From positions 28,307-92,306 of the forward strand of contig NZ_JBHLWN010000110.1 of assembly GCF_042432825.1 (NCBI RefSeq): a DNA stretch of 64,000 nucleotides, in the 5' to 3' direction. The notes beneath the pieces are model-generated. The model was given only the letters and a program-made list of their open reading frames with translations, ran no database searches and was not told where the DNA came from. This document shows, piece after piece, positions 23,728 through 32,318 of the stretch (its first letter is position 1; each line of letters begins with the position of its first letter). The position numbers and the translations under genes were made by a program. The stretch is from Gordoniibacillus chartarius (GTDB lineage Bacteria > Bacillota > Bacilli > Paenibacillales > NBRC-103111).

Positions 23728-24992
23728 TGTCTCTGTCGAAACCTGAAGTGACGGCGGGGCGAACCGCAGGGCAGCTTTGGCGACGCCGTTTTACAAGCTT
23801 CGTGCAGGAGTCGCTGACGTATTGGCGCGACGTTGCGCGCGGCGGCTTCGTCCTCGTGCTCGTTGCGGCGGTAATCGGGGGCGCTTATGAATATGGCAGC
23901 GTGCTGCGTCGGCTGCCGGACGATTTTCCGGACTTATGGGTCGTTATGCTCATCCTGGCACCCGCATTGACGTTCGGCGGCGTCCGCACGCTGCTCAAGC
24001 CGGCGGACCGCGTGTTCCTGGTGCCGATGGAAGGCAGGCTCGGACCGTATTTTCGCGGGGCTTTCCGGTACAGCTTCATTGTGCAAGCCGGCAAAACGCT
24101 CGCCGCATTGACGCTGATTTGGCCGCTCTATGTCCATTTTCACCCAGGAGTGCAGCCGCTGGCGGGAGCGCTGGCCACTGCGCTTGCAGTGAAGGCCGGC
24201 CACTTGTATGCCGACTGGCAGGAAATGCGCCTCGTCAGCCTTCGTCGCCGGACTGCGCTCGTCTGGTTTCGTTTGGCCGCTGCGGCCGTGTGTGTCTGGG
24301 CATGGTTCCGATATGGTCTGGGCTGGGGCTGGTTGTCCGTAGGGATAACTGTCATGCTCTGGGCATTTCTTCTATATAATAGTAGATTATTTACGGTCGG
24401 CTGGGATCGGCTGCTGCAGCGCGAAGCGGCCCAGCGCAAACGGCTGTACCGCTGGTTCCGCTGGTTCACCGACGTGCCCCAGCTGCCCGGGCCCGTGCGC
24501 CGGCGGAGCTGGCTCGGCTTGTTGTCTCGCCGGCTCGCCGTCCGTCGGGAGCATACGTTTACGTTCTTGTACGAGAAGACGCTGCTTCGGACGGAGCTGT
24601 TCGGGATGTATGCCCGCCTGCTGCTTGTCGGTCTGCTGCTCGTCGGGTTCGTATCGGAGCTGTGGCTGAAATCGTTGTTTCTTGCTGCGGTACCGCTGCT
24701 CGGCCTGGTTCAGCTGTCCGCACTCGGCGATGCCCATCGGTATACGTTTTGGCTGGAGCTGTATCCGGTCGAGCGGCGGCTGCAGACATCGGCTGTCTTG
24801 GGGCTGGTGGCGCCGCTCGCCGTCCTGCAGGCCGCTTTGCAGAGTATTGTTTATGCGCTTACGGCGCCGCACGGGGTATGGTCGGCTTTGATGCCGCTGC
24901 TGACCTTGGGTGCCGTGCTGCTGGGGCTTCGCTTTAAGCTGCGGCCGTCGCTGCAGCGGAAATTTGAGAGGAGCGGCGGGGCGGACGGATAG
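23727..24992 (+). CDS. ecsB: ABC transporter permease, EcsB family
   Basis: 421 aa membrane protein with about eight to ten hydrophobic segments, including GFVLVLVAAVIGGAYEY near residue 42 and clusters at 285-330 and 350-400. FTSFVQESLTYWRDVARGG is typical of the EcsB N-terminus. It should form the transmembrane part of the exporter with the upstream ATPase. ATG overlaps the ecsA TGA (TGATG), so the genes are translationally coupled. The substrate is unknown. Confidence 0.82.
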   Translation: MSLSKPEVTAGRTAGQLWRRRFTSFVQESLTYWRDVARGGFVLVLVAAVIGGAYEYGSVLRRLPDDFPDLWVVMLILAPALTFGGVRTLLKPADRVFLVPMEGRLGPYFRGAFRYSFIVQAGKTLAALTLIWPLYVHFHPGVQPLAGALATALAVKAGHLYADWQEMRLVSLRRRTALVWFRLAAAAVCVWAWFRYGLGWGWLSVGITVMLWAFLLYNSRLFTVGWDRLLQREAAQRKRLYRWFRWFTDVPQLPGPVRRRSWLGLLSRRLAVRREHTFTFLYEKTLLRTELFGMYARLLLVGLLLVGFVSELWLKSLFLAAVPLLGLVQLSALGDAHRYTFWLELYPVERRLQTSAVLGLVAPLAVLQAALQSIVYALTAPHGVWSALMPLLTLGAVLLGLRFKLRPSLQRKFERSGGADG

Positions 24993-25341
24993 ATTGGGAT
25001 GCTGGGGCGCGGTGCTTCCGGGGATAGCCCCTTGTTAACAGTCCTTTGACAAGGATGACCGGCTTACGCCGAACTATGGACGGGCGCGTTTAGGCGTTAA
25101 GCTGGTTGTGAGACGTAGTGCTGGTTGCTCGGCGTCGATTCTATAGCTTAACGCCACTCAAGCAGCAGTCAGCAGAGTATAGAGGGACATTTTGTGGCCC
25201 GCAGCAAGAGATAGCGGCTTTCGCTGACTTTTCAGACGCGCGCTTTTCCAAGCGGAAAAATGCCAGCTTTCTAACCTTCGAAGCCGCAGCCTAAATTAGA
25301 CCGTATGAAGGCGTGATTTTACTTGATACCTGCTGGAAATT

Positions 25342-25495
25342 AGAAATAGCGGATCCCCGAGGTCTTATTTTTCCTGAGTTGCCCCAAAATGCCCTGATTG
25401 CTTGGCTTTGCAGATAAATAAAGGTCTATGGATCCTCTATTCGGGGGACCAACGACCAAATCGATAAAATAAATCCTTGTCGATCCGCTATTTCT
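25342..25495. mobile_element. MITE-like element with 14-bp terminal inverted repeats
   Basis: AGAAATAGCGGATC at 25342-25355 is perfectly inverted at 25482-25495, giving a 154-bp element with no coding capacity. A related element with ATAACGGATT ends lies at 39676-39862. Confidence 0.55.
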
Positions 25496-25782
25496 CTTGT
25501 TTCCTGAATAAGCCTCCACAACTTCCCGCTATTATTGTAGAAGTAGTCTGGATCTACGACATACTGATGCACCCGGGCATCGTAGATCAGCAGGTCAACA
25601 TTCCTGCACGTTTGCATTGATTCGGGAGGGAAGCTTTCAGTTGCAATAAGGTGTCGTCGAGCTGGGGTTGCAGGCGGTGCGCTCAGATGAAGGCGCGGGG
25701 CGGCGATGAGCTGGGCGGCAGGCGGGTTCAGACAAGCGTGTGGGCGTCGCATTATGTCTGCAGCTCGAACGGTGCCGTATGG

Positions 25783-26040
25783 TGCAAGTTCGAGAGATCG
25801 AACGGTTAGTATGACGCGAAGTTCGAGAAATTGACGATGCCTTGTGGCGCGAAGTGCACGAAGTCATTAGGTGCCGCTTGGAGCGAAGAGCAAGAGTTCG
25901 TCCGGACCGCATCGAGGAAGTACACGAAATCGTTAGCGCCGCAAGGAGGGAAGAGCAGGAGTTCGTCCGGGGCCGCATGTGGAAAGAGCAAGAGTTCGTC
26001 CGGGGCCGCATGTGTGATGAACGAGGTCGAACAGTGCCAG
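25783..26040. repeat. 33-bp minisatellite, about eight diverged units
   Basis: Units spaced 32-34 bp share a GCGAAG/GAAGAGCAAGAGTTCG core; the last two, from 25950 and 25983, are almost identical (AGAGTTCGTCCGGGGCCGC). Because 33 is a multiple of three, several frames stay open and would encode 11-residue repeats. Confidence 0.75.
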
Positions 26041-26100
26041 TATCCTCCATGGTCAGGAAGCCGTTCAACACAACACCGCCGCCTATCCGAAGCAAGCATG

Positions 26101-26156
26101 AAAAATGAAAAACGCTGCTCCCCTCCATGCGAATGGTCGGAAAGCAGCGTTCTTTC
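26101..26156 (-). terminator. Terminator of tatD
   Basis: On the minus strand AACGCTGCT and AGCAGCGTT pair with partial inner pairing, then TTTCATTTTT. Confidence 0.8.
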
Positions 26157-26922
26157 ATCTCAGCCCCAGCAGGCGGATCGCATTATCGGTCGTCACCTGC
26201 GCCAGCTCTTCCAGCGAGATGCCCTTCAGCTCCGCAGCCGCCTCGGCAACCAGCCTCACGTAGCCGGTTTCATTGCGCTTGCCGCGGTAAGGATGCGGGG
26301 TCAGATATGGGGCATCCGTCTCGATCAGCAGCCGGTCCAGCGGCACCTGCTGCAGCACTTCCTTCGGCTGCTTGGCGTTCTTGTATGTGACGGGGCCGCC
26401 GAAGGAAATGTAGAAATTCATATCGAGGCACATTTTGGCCGTTTCCCACGAGCCGGAGAAGCAGTGCATGATGCCGCCCACTTCCGAGGCCTTCTCTTCG
26501 CGCAGAATCGTCACCACATCGTGGTGCGCCTCGCGGTCGTGGATCACGATCGGCAGCCCCAGCTTGCGGGCGAGCCGTATTTGCTCCCGGAACACGCGCT
26601 GCTGCACGTCCTTCGGCGACGTATCCCAGTAGTAGTCGAGCCCGATCTCGCCGACGGCGACCACTTTCGGATGCTTGCACTGCTCCTCCAGCCACTCGAG
26701 GTCCCCGTCCTGCATCGTAACCGCATCCTGCGGATGCCAGCCGGCCGTCGACCAGATGCAGTCATACCGCTCGGCGAGGGCGATGGAGCTCGGTATGTAC
26801 TCCCGGCCCATCCCGATATTGACGATCCGCGTCACGCCGGCTTCCCTTGCGCGGGCAACGACGGCGTCCCGGTCATCGTCGAACTTCTCGGAATTCAGAT
26901 GTGTATGCGTATCGGTTAGCAT
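26155..26922 (-). CDS. tatD: TatD-family metal-dependent DNase (YabD)
   Basis: 255 aa TIM barrel. Metal ligands are visible in order: DTHTHLN, VGEIGLDYYW, VIHDREAH, MHCFSG and ETDAPYL. TatD enzymes are 3'-5' exonucleases/deoxyribonucleases. It starts 16 bp after the HD-domain gene stop codon, so the two are probably one operon; in B. subtilis metS precedes it instead. Confidence 0.95.
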   Translation of the reverse strand: MLTDTHTHLNSEKFDDDRDAVVARAREAGVTRIVNIGMGREYIPSSIALAERYDCIWSTAGWHPQDAVTMQDGDLEWLEEQCKHPKVVAVGEIGLDYYWDTSPKDVQQRVFREQIRLARKLGLPIVIHDREAHHDVVTILREEKASEVGGIMHCFSGSWETAKMCLDMNFYISFGGPVTYKNAKQPKEVLQQVPLDRLLIETDAPYLTPHPYRGKRNETGYVRLVAEAAAELKGISLEELAQVTTDNAIRLLGLR

Positions 26923-26938
26923 TTTGCCGCCAATCTCC

Positions 26939-28207
26939 TTAATCCGTAATCAGTTGAAGCAGCGCCTCGGGGCCGGATAGTCCCAGCTTGCCGATCCACT
27001 CCTCGGGGTAATACACATGATGCTTGCCGAGCTGCAGGCTGCTGATCGAGCGCACGATCTCGGACTTCTTCGTAATTTCGGTCAGCCGGCCGCCGTCATA
27101 GAGCAATATCGGCAGCTTCTCGTCGGCTTGACCCGGACGGTACACATCATAAGCAAGATCCGACGGGAAATCAAGCTCCATATAGCTTGCCGGATCGATG
27201 TCCACCTTCTGCATCAGCTCGATGATTCGCTGCAGCTTATATGGCTCGTACGGCTCCAGCACCATATACTTGAGCAGCTTCCGGTTGAGAAACCGGTCGC
27301 ACAGATCGGACAAGATCGGGTCCGCCTCCCGGCTCCAGAACTGCAGCACCGTCTGCATCAACGCCTCGTCCAGCGCCAAGTAATCGTGCACCTTCATCCG
27401 ATTCTCGAACAAGGCCTGCAAGGGCTGCAGCATGAAATTGAATGTATAGCTATCCTCATAAAGCCCTTTGGCTCTTTCGAATATTTTGTTAAGCAATATT
27501 TCGGCGGACCGCGTTACCGGGTGAAAATACACCTGCCAATACATTTGGTACCTCGCCATGAGATAGTCCTCCACCGCATGCATACCGCTCTCTTTGACGA
27601 CGATATGCCCTTTGTATGGCCGGAGCACGCGCAGGATGCGTTCCAAATCGAAGGTACCGTAATTCACGCCTGTAAAATACGCATCCCGCAGCAAATAGTC
27701 CATTCGGTCGGCGTCGAGCTGCGAAGAAACGAGACTGACGACAATTTCTTCCTTGTAGGACTTGCATATGACGCCGGCGACCCGCTGGGGAAAATCGTCC
27801 GACACCCGCCGCAGAACCTCATTCACTTCCGTATCCCCGAGCACGATGCGGATCGTCCAATCCTCGTGGTGCATCCGGAACGCCTTCTCGATCGAATGGG
27901 AAAACGGACCGTGCCCGAGATCGTGCAGCAGTGCCGCACACAGGCAGAGCAGCCGCTCTTCGGCCGGCCAATCGTCGTATTGGTTGCGTTCGAATTGCGA
28001 AATGATTTTGCGGGTAATTTCGTAAACGCCGAGCGAATGCGAGAACCGGCTGTGCTCCGCCCCATGGAACGTCAGAAAGGAAGTGCCCAGCTGACGGATG
28101 CGTCGGAGACGCTGGAATTCGCGCGTGTTGATGAGGTCCCATATCGTCTGGTCTTGCACGTAGATGTACTTGTGGACAGGGTCTTTAAACACCTTTTCTT
28201 CTTGCAT
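26939..28207 (-). CDS. HD-domain (deoxy)nucleotide triphosphohydrolase, YwfO type
   Basis: 422 aa, SAMHD1/YwfO family. It starts FKDPVHKYIYVQD and contains the metal site H..HD..D: AEHSRFSHSLGVYE, LLHDLGHGPFSH and LDADRMDYLLRDA. Such proteins hydrolyse dNTPs to nucleoside and triphosphate. GAGGAGG lies 8 nt before the ATG. It is divergent from abrB, and Spo0A-box-like TGTCGAA motifs (28251, 28285) lie in its upstream region. In B. subtilis ywfO is far away, so the linkage to tatD/abrB is lineage-specific. Confidence 0.9.
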   Translation of the reverse strand: MQEEKVFKDPVHKYIYVQDQTIWDLINTREFQRLRRIRQLGTSFLTFHGAEHSRFSHSLGVYEITRKIISQFERNQYDDWPAEERLLCLCAALLHDLGHGPFSHSIEKAFRMHHEDWTIRIVLGDTEVNEVLRRVSDDFPQRVAGVICKSYKEEIVVSLVSSQLDADRMDYLLRDAYFTGVNYGTFDLERILRVLRPYKGHIVVKESGMHAVEDYLMARYQMYWQVYFHPVTRSAEILLNKIFERAKGLYEDSYTFNFMLQPLQALFENRMKVHDYLALDEALMQTVLQFWSREADPILSDLCDRFLNRKLLKYMVLEPYEPYKLQRIIELMQKVDIDPASYMELDFPSDLAYDVYRPGQADEKLPILLYDGGRLTEITKKSEIVRSISSLQLGKHHVYYPEEWIGKLGLSGPEALLQLITD

Positions 28208-28569
28208 CTGCGTGACCTCCTCGGCTACAAAAGGGAATAGTTTTCATAATTTCGACATATAATGCTGATTTTCGTGTCGATATATGTCGAATATATTGAA
28301 ATTGGGGGTAGTCAAGCTTCCAATTTTTTAGTACTATTTTACATGAGGACAGCTTTACTCTCAACTTTTCAAATAGTTGCAATTGCTTGTAATTCCAATA
28401 CGACAGCCATACTCCGCCTGACATTCTAGGGATTACGTGGTAAAACTCGTCTATGAAATACAGAAAAATAGGTTGACTGTTTTGGGAATGAATGGTATCA
28501 TAGTAATGAAAACGATGTCGAAATGTGCCGACAAAAATTTTACTACCTACACGGAAGGGGACTTCATAG
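28208..28569. promoter_or_regulatory. Divergent abrB / HD-gene control region with Spo0A boxes
   Basis: A 362-bp AT-rich region. TGTCGAA (0A box consensus) occurs at 28285-28291 (+), 28251-28257 (minus strand) and 28516-28522 (+); TGTCGAT is at 28275-28281. The first two form a 10-bp perfect inverted repeat. The abrB copy lies at about +8 of the transcript, where Spo0A~P represses abrB in B. subtilis. Confidence 0.65.
28473..28501 (+). promoter_or_regulatory. Sigma-A promoter of abrB
   Basis: TTGACT (28473-28478), 17 bp, TATCAT (28496-28501). A TGTCG-N8-CGACA dyad (28516-28533) follows directly and contains a 0A box. Confidence 0.8.
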
Positions 28570-28824
28570 ATGATGAAATCCACTGGTATCGTTCGCAAAG
28601 TTGATGAGCTTGGCCGCGTTGTAATTCCAATCGAACTGCGCCGCACCCTGGGGATCGGCGAGAAGGACGCATTGGAAATTTATGTAGACGGCGAGCGCAT
28701 CATGCTTAAGAAATATGAGCCTGCATGCATCTTCTGCGGCAACGCGGAGAACGTTACATACTTCAAAGGAAAAATTGTTTGCAATGTTTGCTTATCTGAG
28801 ATGCCAACACCTGTGACAAAATAA
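28570..28824 (+). CDS. abrB: Transition-state regulator AbrB with CxxC/CxxC tail
   Basis: 84 aa; two adjacent ATG codons, AAGGGG 9 nt upstream of the first. The N-terminal 52 residues are nearly identical to B. subtilis AbrB (STGIVRKVDELGRVVIPIEL). The C-terminus differs: instead of the AbrB dimerisation region it has CIFCG and CNVC, a likely zinc ribbon. Expected role: repression of post-exponential genes until Spo0A~P shuts it off; the 0A box just downstream of the promoter supports this. A strong terminator follows. Confidence 0.94.
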   Translation: MMKSTGIVRKVDELGRVVIPIELRRTLGIGEKDALEIYVDGERIMLKKYEPACIFCGNAENVTYFKGKIVCNVCLSEMPTPVTK

Positions 28825-28897
28825 GAATTATAGTATATAATAGAAATAAGCAACACCCAACTTCGGTAATTCTAACCTTTTTCATATCTCCTCTATG

Positions 28898-28942
28898 TCC
28901 CTAACTAAGGTCCCTTGCCTTGGATTAGGGATATTTTTTTTG
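28898..28942 (+). terminator. Terminator of abrB
   Basis: TCCCTAA and TTAGGGA plus AAGG/CCTT form an 11-bp interrupted stem, followed by TATTTTTTTT. Confidence 0.88.
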
Positions 28943-29063
28943 TAAAGGAAAGAGCGGGGCTGCTGCGGATCAGAAATACGAGCACCGGTTCCCTCCTGAT
29001 GTTCCCCTCCCCTCCCTCCCTTCCAGCCAACTGCATGCTGCCGGGATCACCCCGAGCACACTG

Positions 29064-30098
29064 CTACAACAATGCATTATAGATGTCGCGCTTGGAAACG
29101 CCGCGGTCGGCGGCGACTTTCTTGAGGGCATCCTTGCGGGTGTCGCCTTTGGCCTCATAGTGCGCGACATGGTCCTCTAGGGAAAGCTGCTCCCACCAGG
29201 CGTTGGCTGCGGCAAGCCGCGCTTCCGCGGAGGCGCCTTCCACGATAAGCACATATTCCCCTTGCGGCGGATGCTCGGCGAGATGCTGCAAGCATTCGGC
29301 GATCGTGCCGCGAGTAAATTCCTCGTAGCGTTTGGTCAGCTCGCGGGCGAGACAGATGCGGCGCTCTTCGCCGAGCGTTTCGGCCATTGCCTCCAGCGTC
29401 TTCTCCACGCGATGCGGCGATTCGTAAAACAGCATCGTCTCCGGCGCTGTCTGCAGGCGCTCAAGCGCTTGGCGCAGGTCTTTGCGCTCGCGGGGAGGGA
29501 AGCCGAGGAAGACGAAGCTGTCCGTCGGAAGCCCTGATGCGATCAAGCCGGTCAATGCGGCATTGGCTCCCGGAACCGGGATAACCGGGACCTCCGCCTC
29601 CACGGCCAGACGCGCCAAATCGGCGCCGGGATCGGATATCGCCGGCAGGCCGGCATCGCTGACGAGGGCGATGAGCTGGCCTTCGTCCCGCATCAAGCGA
29701 ACGAGCTCGGGGCCGCTCGCCTGCTTGTTATGCTCGTGATAGCTGACCAGCCGGGTATGAATGCCGAAGTGCGAGAGCAGCTTGCGCGTCTGCCGCGTAT
29801 CTTCGGCAGCGATGCAGTCCGCTTCGCGCAATATGCGCACGGCACGGTAGGTCATGTCCTCGAGGTTGCCGATCGGGGTAGCGACGAGGTAAAGCGCGCC
29901 GCTGCCGCCGGCATGGCGGGCTGTTGCGGCGGCTCCGGCGTAGGTGTTGGTGCCCGCCTGAGCGTCGGCCGGCGCACTTGCCATCGCCTCGCTCTCGAAG
30001 GCCTCGCCATCAAGGCGGTCGGGCGTTCCTTGCCGATCACCCGCGGGTTGCCCCTCGGCTTTAGTTGTATGTAGGTAACTGCGCTGTACTTGCAGCAC
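29064..30098 (-). CDS. rsmI: 16S rRNA 2'-O-methyltransferase RsmI
   Basis: 344 aa from a GTG with AAAGGGGGC upstream. The conserved domain starts only at about residue 68 (LYLVATPIGNLEDMTYRA); motifs AEDTRQTRKLL, LVSDAGLPAISDPG and PGANAALTGL follow. The 67-residue N-terminal extension is Ala/Gly-rich and unusual; an ATG at 29984 would shorten it but has a poorer start signal. The enzyme methylates C1402 of 16S rRNA. It follows trmN6; yazA, which lies between them in B. subtilis, is absent. Confidence 0.93.
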   Translation of the reverse strand: MLQVQRSYLHTTKAEGQPAGDRQGTPDRLDGEAFESEAMASAPADAQAGTNTYAGAAATARHAGGSGALYLVATPIGNLEDMTYRAVRILREADCIAAEDTRQTRKLLSHFGIHTRLVSYHEHNKQASGPELVRLMRDEGQLIALVSDAGLPAISDPGADLARLAVEAEVPVIPVPGANAALTGLIASGLPTDSFVFLGFPPRERKDLRQALERLQTAPETMLFYESPHRVEKTLEAMAETLGEERRICLARELTKRYEEFTRGTIAECLQHLAEHPPQGEYVLIVEGASAEARLAAANAWWEQLSLEDHVAHYEAKGDTRKDALKKVAADRGVSKRDIYNALL

Positions 30099-30253
30099 GT
30101 GCGGGACGCCCCCTTTAGGTTAGTTGTTGCTGTCAAAGCTGAAAAGCATCGTTTAGGTTCCTGCTATGGGCCTCGGTCCGGACTTTAACGATGAAATACA
30201 TCGTTACAGCTCACGCAAGCGCGTAAGCGTCGGCGAAAGAACCGCAACCGCCC

Positions 30254-31009
30254 TCACTCGAGCTCACTTGACTCCCCGTAAAAAATGCGTTGCAGCTCGT
30301 CCGTGTACTCGGTTTTGTTCTTGTACACGATAACCGGCGGCAAAGTGCGCAGCTCGGGCTTGCCGTCGCGCAGCCCCTCGACGAGGACCATATTGGCCTC
30401 GTCGCCGGCGCGCGGGTGCACGAAGCGAATCCGCTTCGGCTCGATCCGGTACTGCCGCATCAGCGTGCAGATATCGACGAGCCGATGCGGACGGTGCACC
30501 ATCGCGACACGCCCGCCGGAGCGCGCGAGGCGGGAGGCCGCTTGCACGACATCCTCCAAGGTGGCGTGCAGCTCGTGCCGCGCGGCGGCAAAGTGCTCGT
30601 TCACGTTCTGATCCCCCGCCGGAACCGGCAAATAAGGGGGATTGACCGTGACGAGATCGTAGCCGCCGAAGCCGATATCGCGCGGCAGCTCGCGCAGGTC
30701 GCCGCGCAGCACCGTGATCCGCTCGTCCAAGCGGTTCAGCGCCACGCTGCGAGCGGCCATGTCGGCCAGCCGCGGCTGAATTTCCACGGCCAGCATCTGC
30801 GCCGCCGTGCGGGTTGTCAGCAGCAGCGGGATGACCCCGTTGCCGCTGCACAGGTCGATGATGCGGCCGCGCGGCGGCACGGTCGCGAATCGGGCCAGCA
30901 GGACGGCGTCAAGCGAGAAAGCGAACACCTCGTCGCTCTGAATAATGCGAAGATCGTGAGTCAGTAAATCGTCGATGCGCTCGGATGGGTGCAGAGAAAC
31001 ATTTTCCAT
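30254..31009 (-). CDS. trmN6: tRNA1(Val) (adenine-N6)-methyltransferase family protein (YabB)
   Basis: 251 aa class I methyltransferase: SAM motif IIDLCSGNGVIPLLL and catalytic NPPYLP, typical of N6-adenine methylases. It modifies A37 of tRNA1(Val) in Escherichia coli; the substrate here is assumed to be similar. Located between yabA and rsmI. Confidence 0.93.
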   Translation of the reverse strand: MENVSLHPSERIDDLLTHDLRIIQSDEVFAFSLDAVLLARFATVPPRGRIIDLCSGNGVIPLLLTTRTAAQMLAVEIQPRLADMAARSVALNRLDERITVLRGDLRELPRDIGFGGYDLVTVNPPYLPVPAGDQNVNEHFAAARHELHATLEDVVQAASRLARSGGRVAMVHRPHRLVDICTLMRQYRIEPKRIRFVHPRAGDEANMVLVEGLRDGKPELRTLPPVIVYKNKTEYTDELQRIFYGESSELE

Positions 31010-31044
31010 GGGTAAGAGGGTCGATCCTTCCTATGTATACATGC

Positions 31045-31086
31045 AAGAAAACCGTAGAGCACGCGCTGACTGCGCGGCCCTACGGC
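31045..31086 (-). terminator. Terminator of yabA
   Basis: On the minus strand CCGTAG and CTACGG with GCGC inner pairing, then TTTTC. Confidence 0.75.
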
Positions 31087-31094
31087 ACCTTCGG

Positions 31095-31493
31095 TTATTT
31101 GTTCAGGAATTGTATGCAGAACAGGCAATCGCCTTCGGTCCGCAAGTGGCCATAATGAATGTTGCAAATGTGAAAGCCTTCGTAATAGAGCCGGGCCAAG
31201 TTATCGTAGCCCTCTCCCGACGGTACTGTAGCCGTCTTCGTGCCGGCTGCGGCTCCGGCGGAAGCCGCCCCCTCCTTCGACATAGCGGTCTCGAGCACCA
31301 GGGCGGACCGTTCCGGCGCGAACGCCTCGTCCCGCTTGAGCAGCTTGCGCAGCTGCTGATTCTCGATCATCAGACGCTGGTTCTCTTCAATCAGCTCGAC
31401 GAGCTTCGTCTTAATAGCGCCGAAATCGGCAAAGACAACGCCCAACTCCTTCTCGAGCCGCTCCATCCGTGAAAACATGTCTTGTTTATCCAC
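31095..31493 (-). CDS. yabA: Replication initiation control protein YabA
   Basis: 132 aa. The N-terminal half is a coiled coil (MERLEKELGVVFADFG through ENQQLRKLLKRDE); a flexible Ala/Thr linker leads to a C-terminal zinc domain (FHICNIHYGHLRTEGDCLFC) that binds DnaA and DnaN. It restrains re-initiation at oriC. It is immediately downstream of ricT and upstream of a terminator, so it ends the holB operon. Confidence 0.95.
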   Translation of the reverse strand: MDKQDMFSRMERLEKELGVVFADFGAIKTKLVELIEENQRLMIENQQLRKLLKRDEAFAPERSALVLETAMSKEGAASAGAAAGTKTATVPSGEGYDNLARLYYEGFHICNIHYGHLRTEGDCLFCIQFLNK

Positions 31494-31513
31494 TAAATGT
31501 CACCTCTCGGCGG

Positions 31514-32317
31514 CTATTCCTGCTCCACCACGTCGTCGAAAGGAAGATCCAACGTCTTGCCCAAATCGAACAGCAGCACCTTGGCGGTACGCTCGCTCGC
31601 ATTAAGAGCAATGACCTTCCCGTTGCCGTATGACGTGACGACGATTCGGCCGACGGTAGGCATGCTGTCCTTTGCGCTTTCGTAGTTATCATGCTCGTAT
31701 TTGAGGCAGCACATCAGCCTGCCGCACAAACCGGATATTTTCGTTGGATTCAGCGACAAATTCTGGTCCTTGGCCATCTTGATCGACACCGGCTCGAAAT
31801 CGCCGAGGAACGAAGAGCAGCACAGAATACGGCCGCAAGGACCAATCCCGCCGAGCATCTTCGCTTCGTCGCGCACCCCGATCTGGCGCAGCTCGATACG
31901 CGTGCGGAAAATACTTGCCAAATCTTTGACAAGCTCCCGGAAATCGACCCGGCCTTCGGCGGTAAAATAAAAAATAATTTTGTTGCGGTCAAACGTATAT
32001 TCAACGTCCACCAGCTTCATGCCGAGCTTGTGCTCGCGCACCTTGTTCTGGCAAACGGCCATCGCATCCTTGGCGGCGTTCTTGTTTTCTTCCACCAGCT
32101 TCGCATCGGCCTGATCAGCGACGCGAATGACCTTCTTCAGCGGAAGCACAACATCGCCTTCGCCGACAACCTTCTTCCCGATTACAACTTTACCGTATTC
32201 AACTCCGCGTGCCGTTTCAACAATAACGGCGTCTTCTTTGTCGATGGGAAGGTTGCTCGGGTCAAAGTAATAGATTTTGCCCGCTTTCTTGAAACGGACG
32301 CCTACTACCGAGTACAT
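31514..32317 (-). CDS. ricT: RicT (YaaT), PSP1-domain protein of the RicAFT complex
   Basis: 267 aa. PSP1 domain over about residues 60-145; conserved cysteines in GPCGRILCC and GLCGRLMCC. With RicA and RicF it forms an Fe-S-containing complex that stimulates the phosphorelay and RNase Y dependent mRNA maturation. It starts one base after the holB stop codon. Confidence 0.95.
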   Translation of the reverse strand: MYSVVGVRFKKAGKIYYFDPSNLPIDKEDAVIVETARGVEYGKVVIGKKVVGEGDVVLPLKKVIRVADQADAKLVEENKNAAKDAMAVCQNKVREHKLGMKLVDVEYTFDRNKIIFYFTAEGRVDFRELVKDLASIFRTRIELRQIGVRDEAKMLGGIGPCGRILCCSSFLGDFEPVSIKMAKDQNLSLNPTKISGLCGRLMCCLKYEHDNYESAKDSMPTVGRIVVTSYGNGKVIALNASERTAKVLLFDLGKTLDLPFDDVVEQE

Positions 32318-32318
32318 G

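Larger units (their letters stand above)
24993..26100. other. Repeat-rich intergenic region between ecsB and tatD
   Basis: About 1.1 kb without a credible gene. It holds an 11-bp inverted repeat (GGCGTTAAGCT at 25093-25103, AGCTTAACGCC at 25145-25155), a MITE-like element (25342-25495) and a 33-bp minisatellite (25783-26040). The frames open through it are products of the repeats. Confidence 0.7.

Noticed and set aside
25426..25752. Minus-strand 108-codon frame with a protein-like C-terminal half
   Set aside because: It overlaps the end of the MITE-like element, has no ribosome binding site at any start, and I recognise no family.
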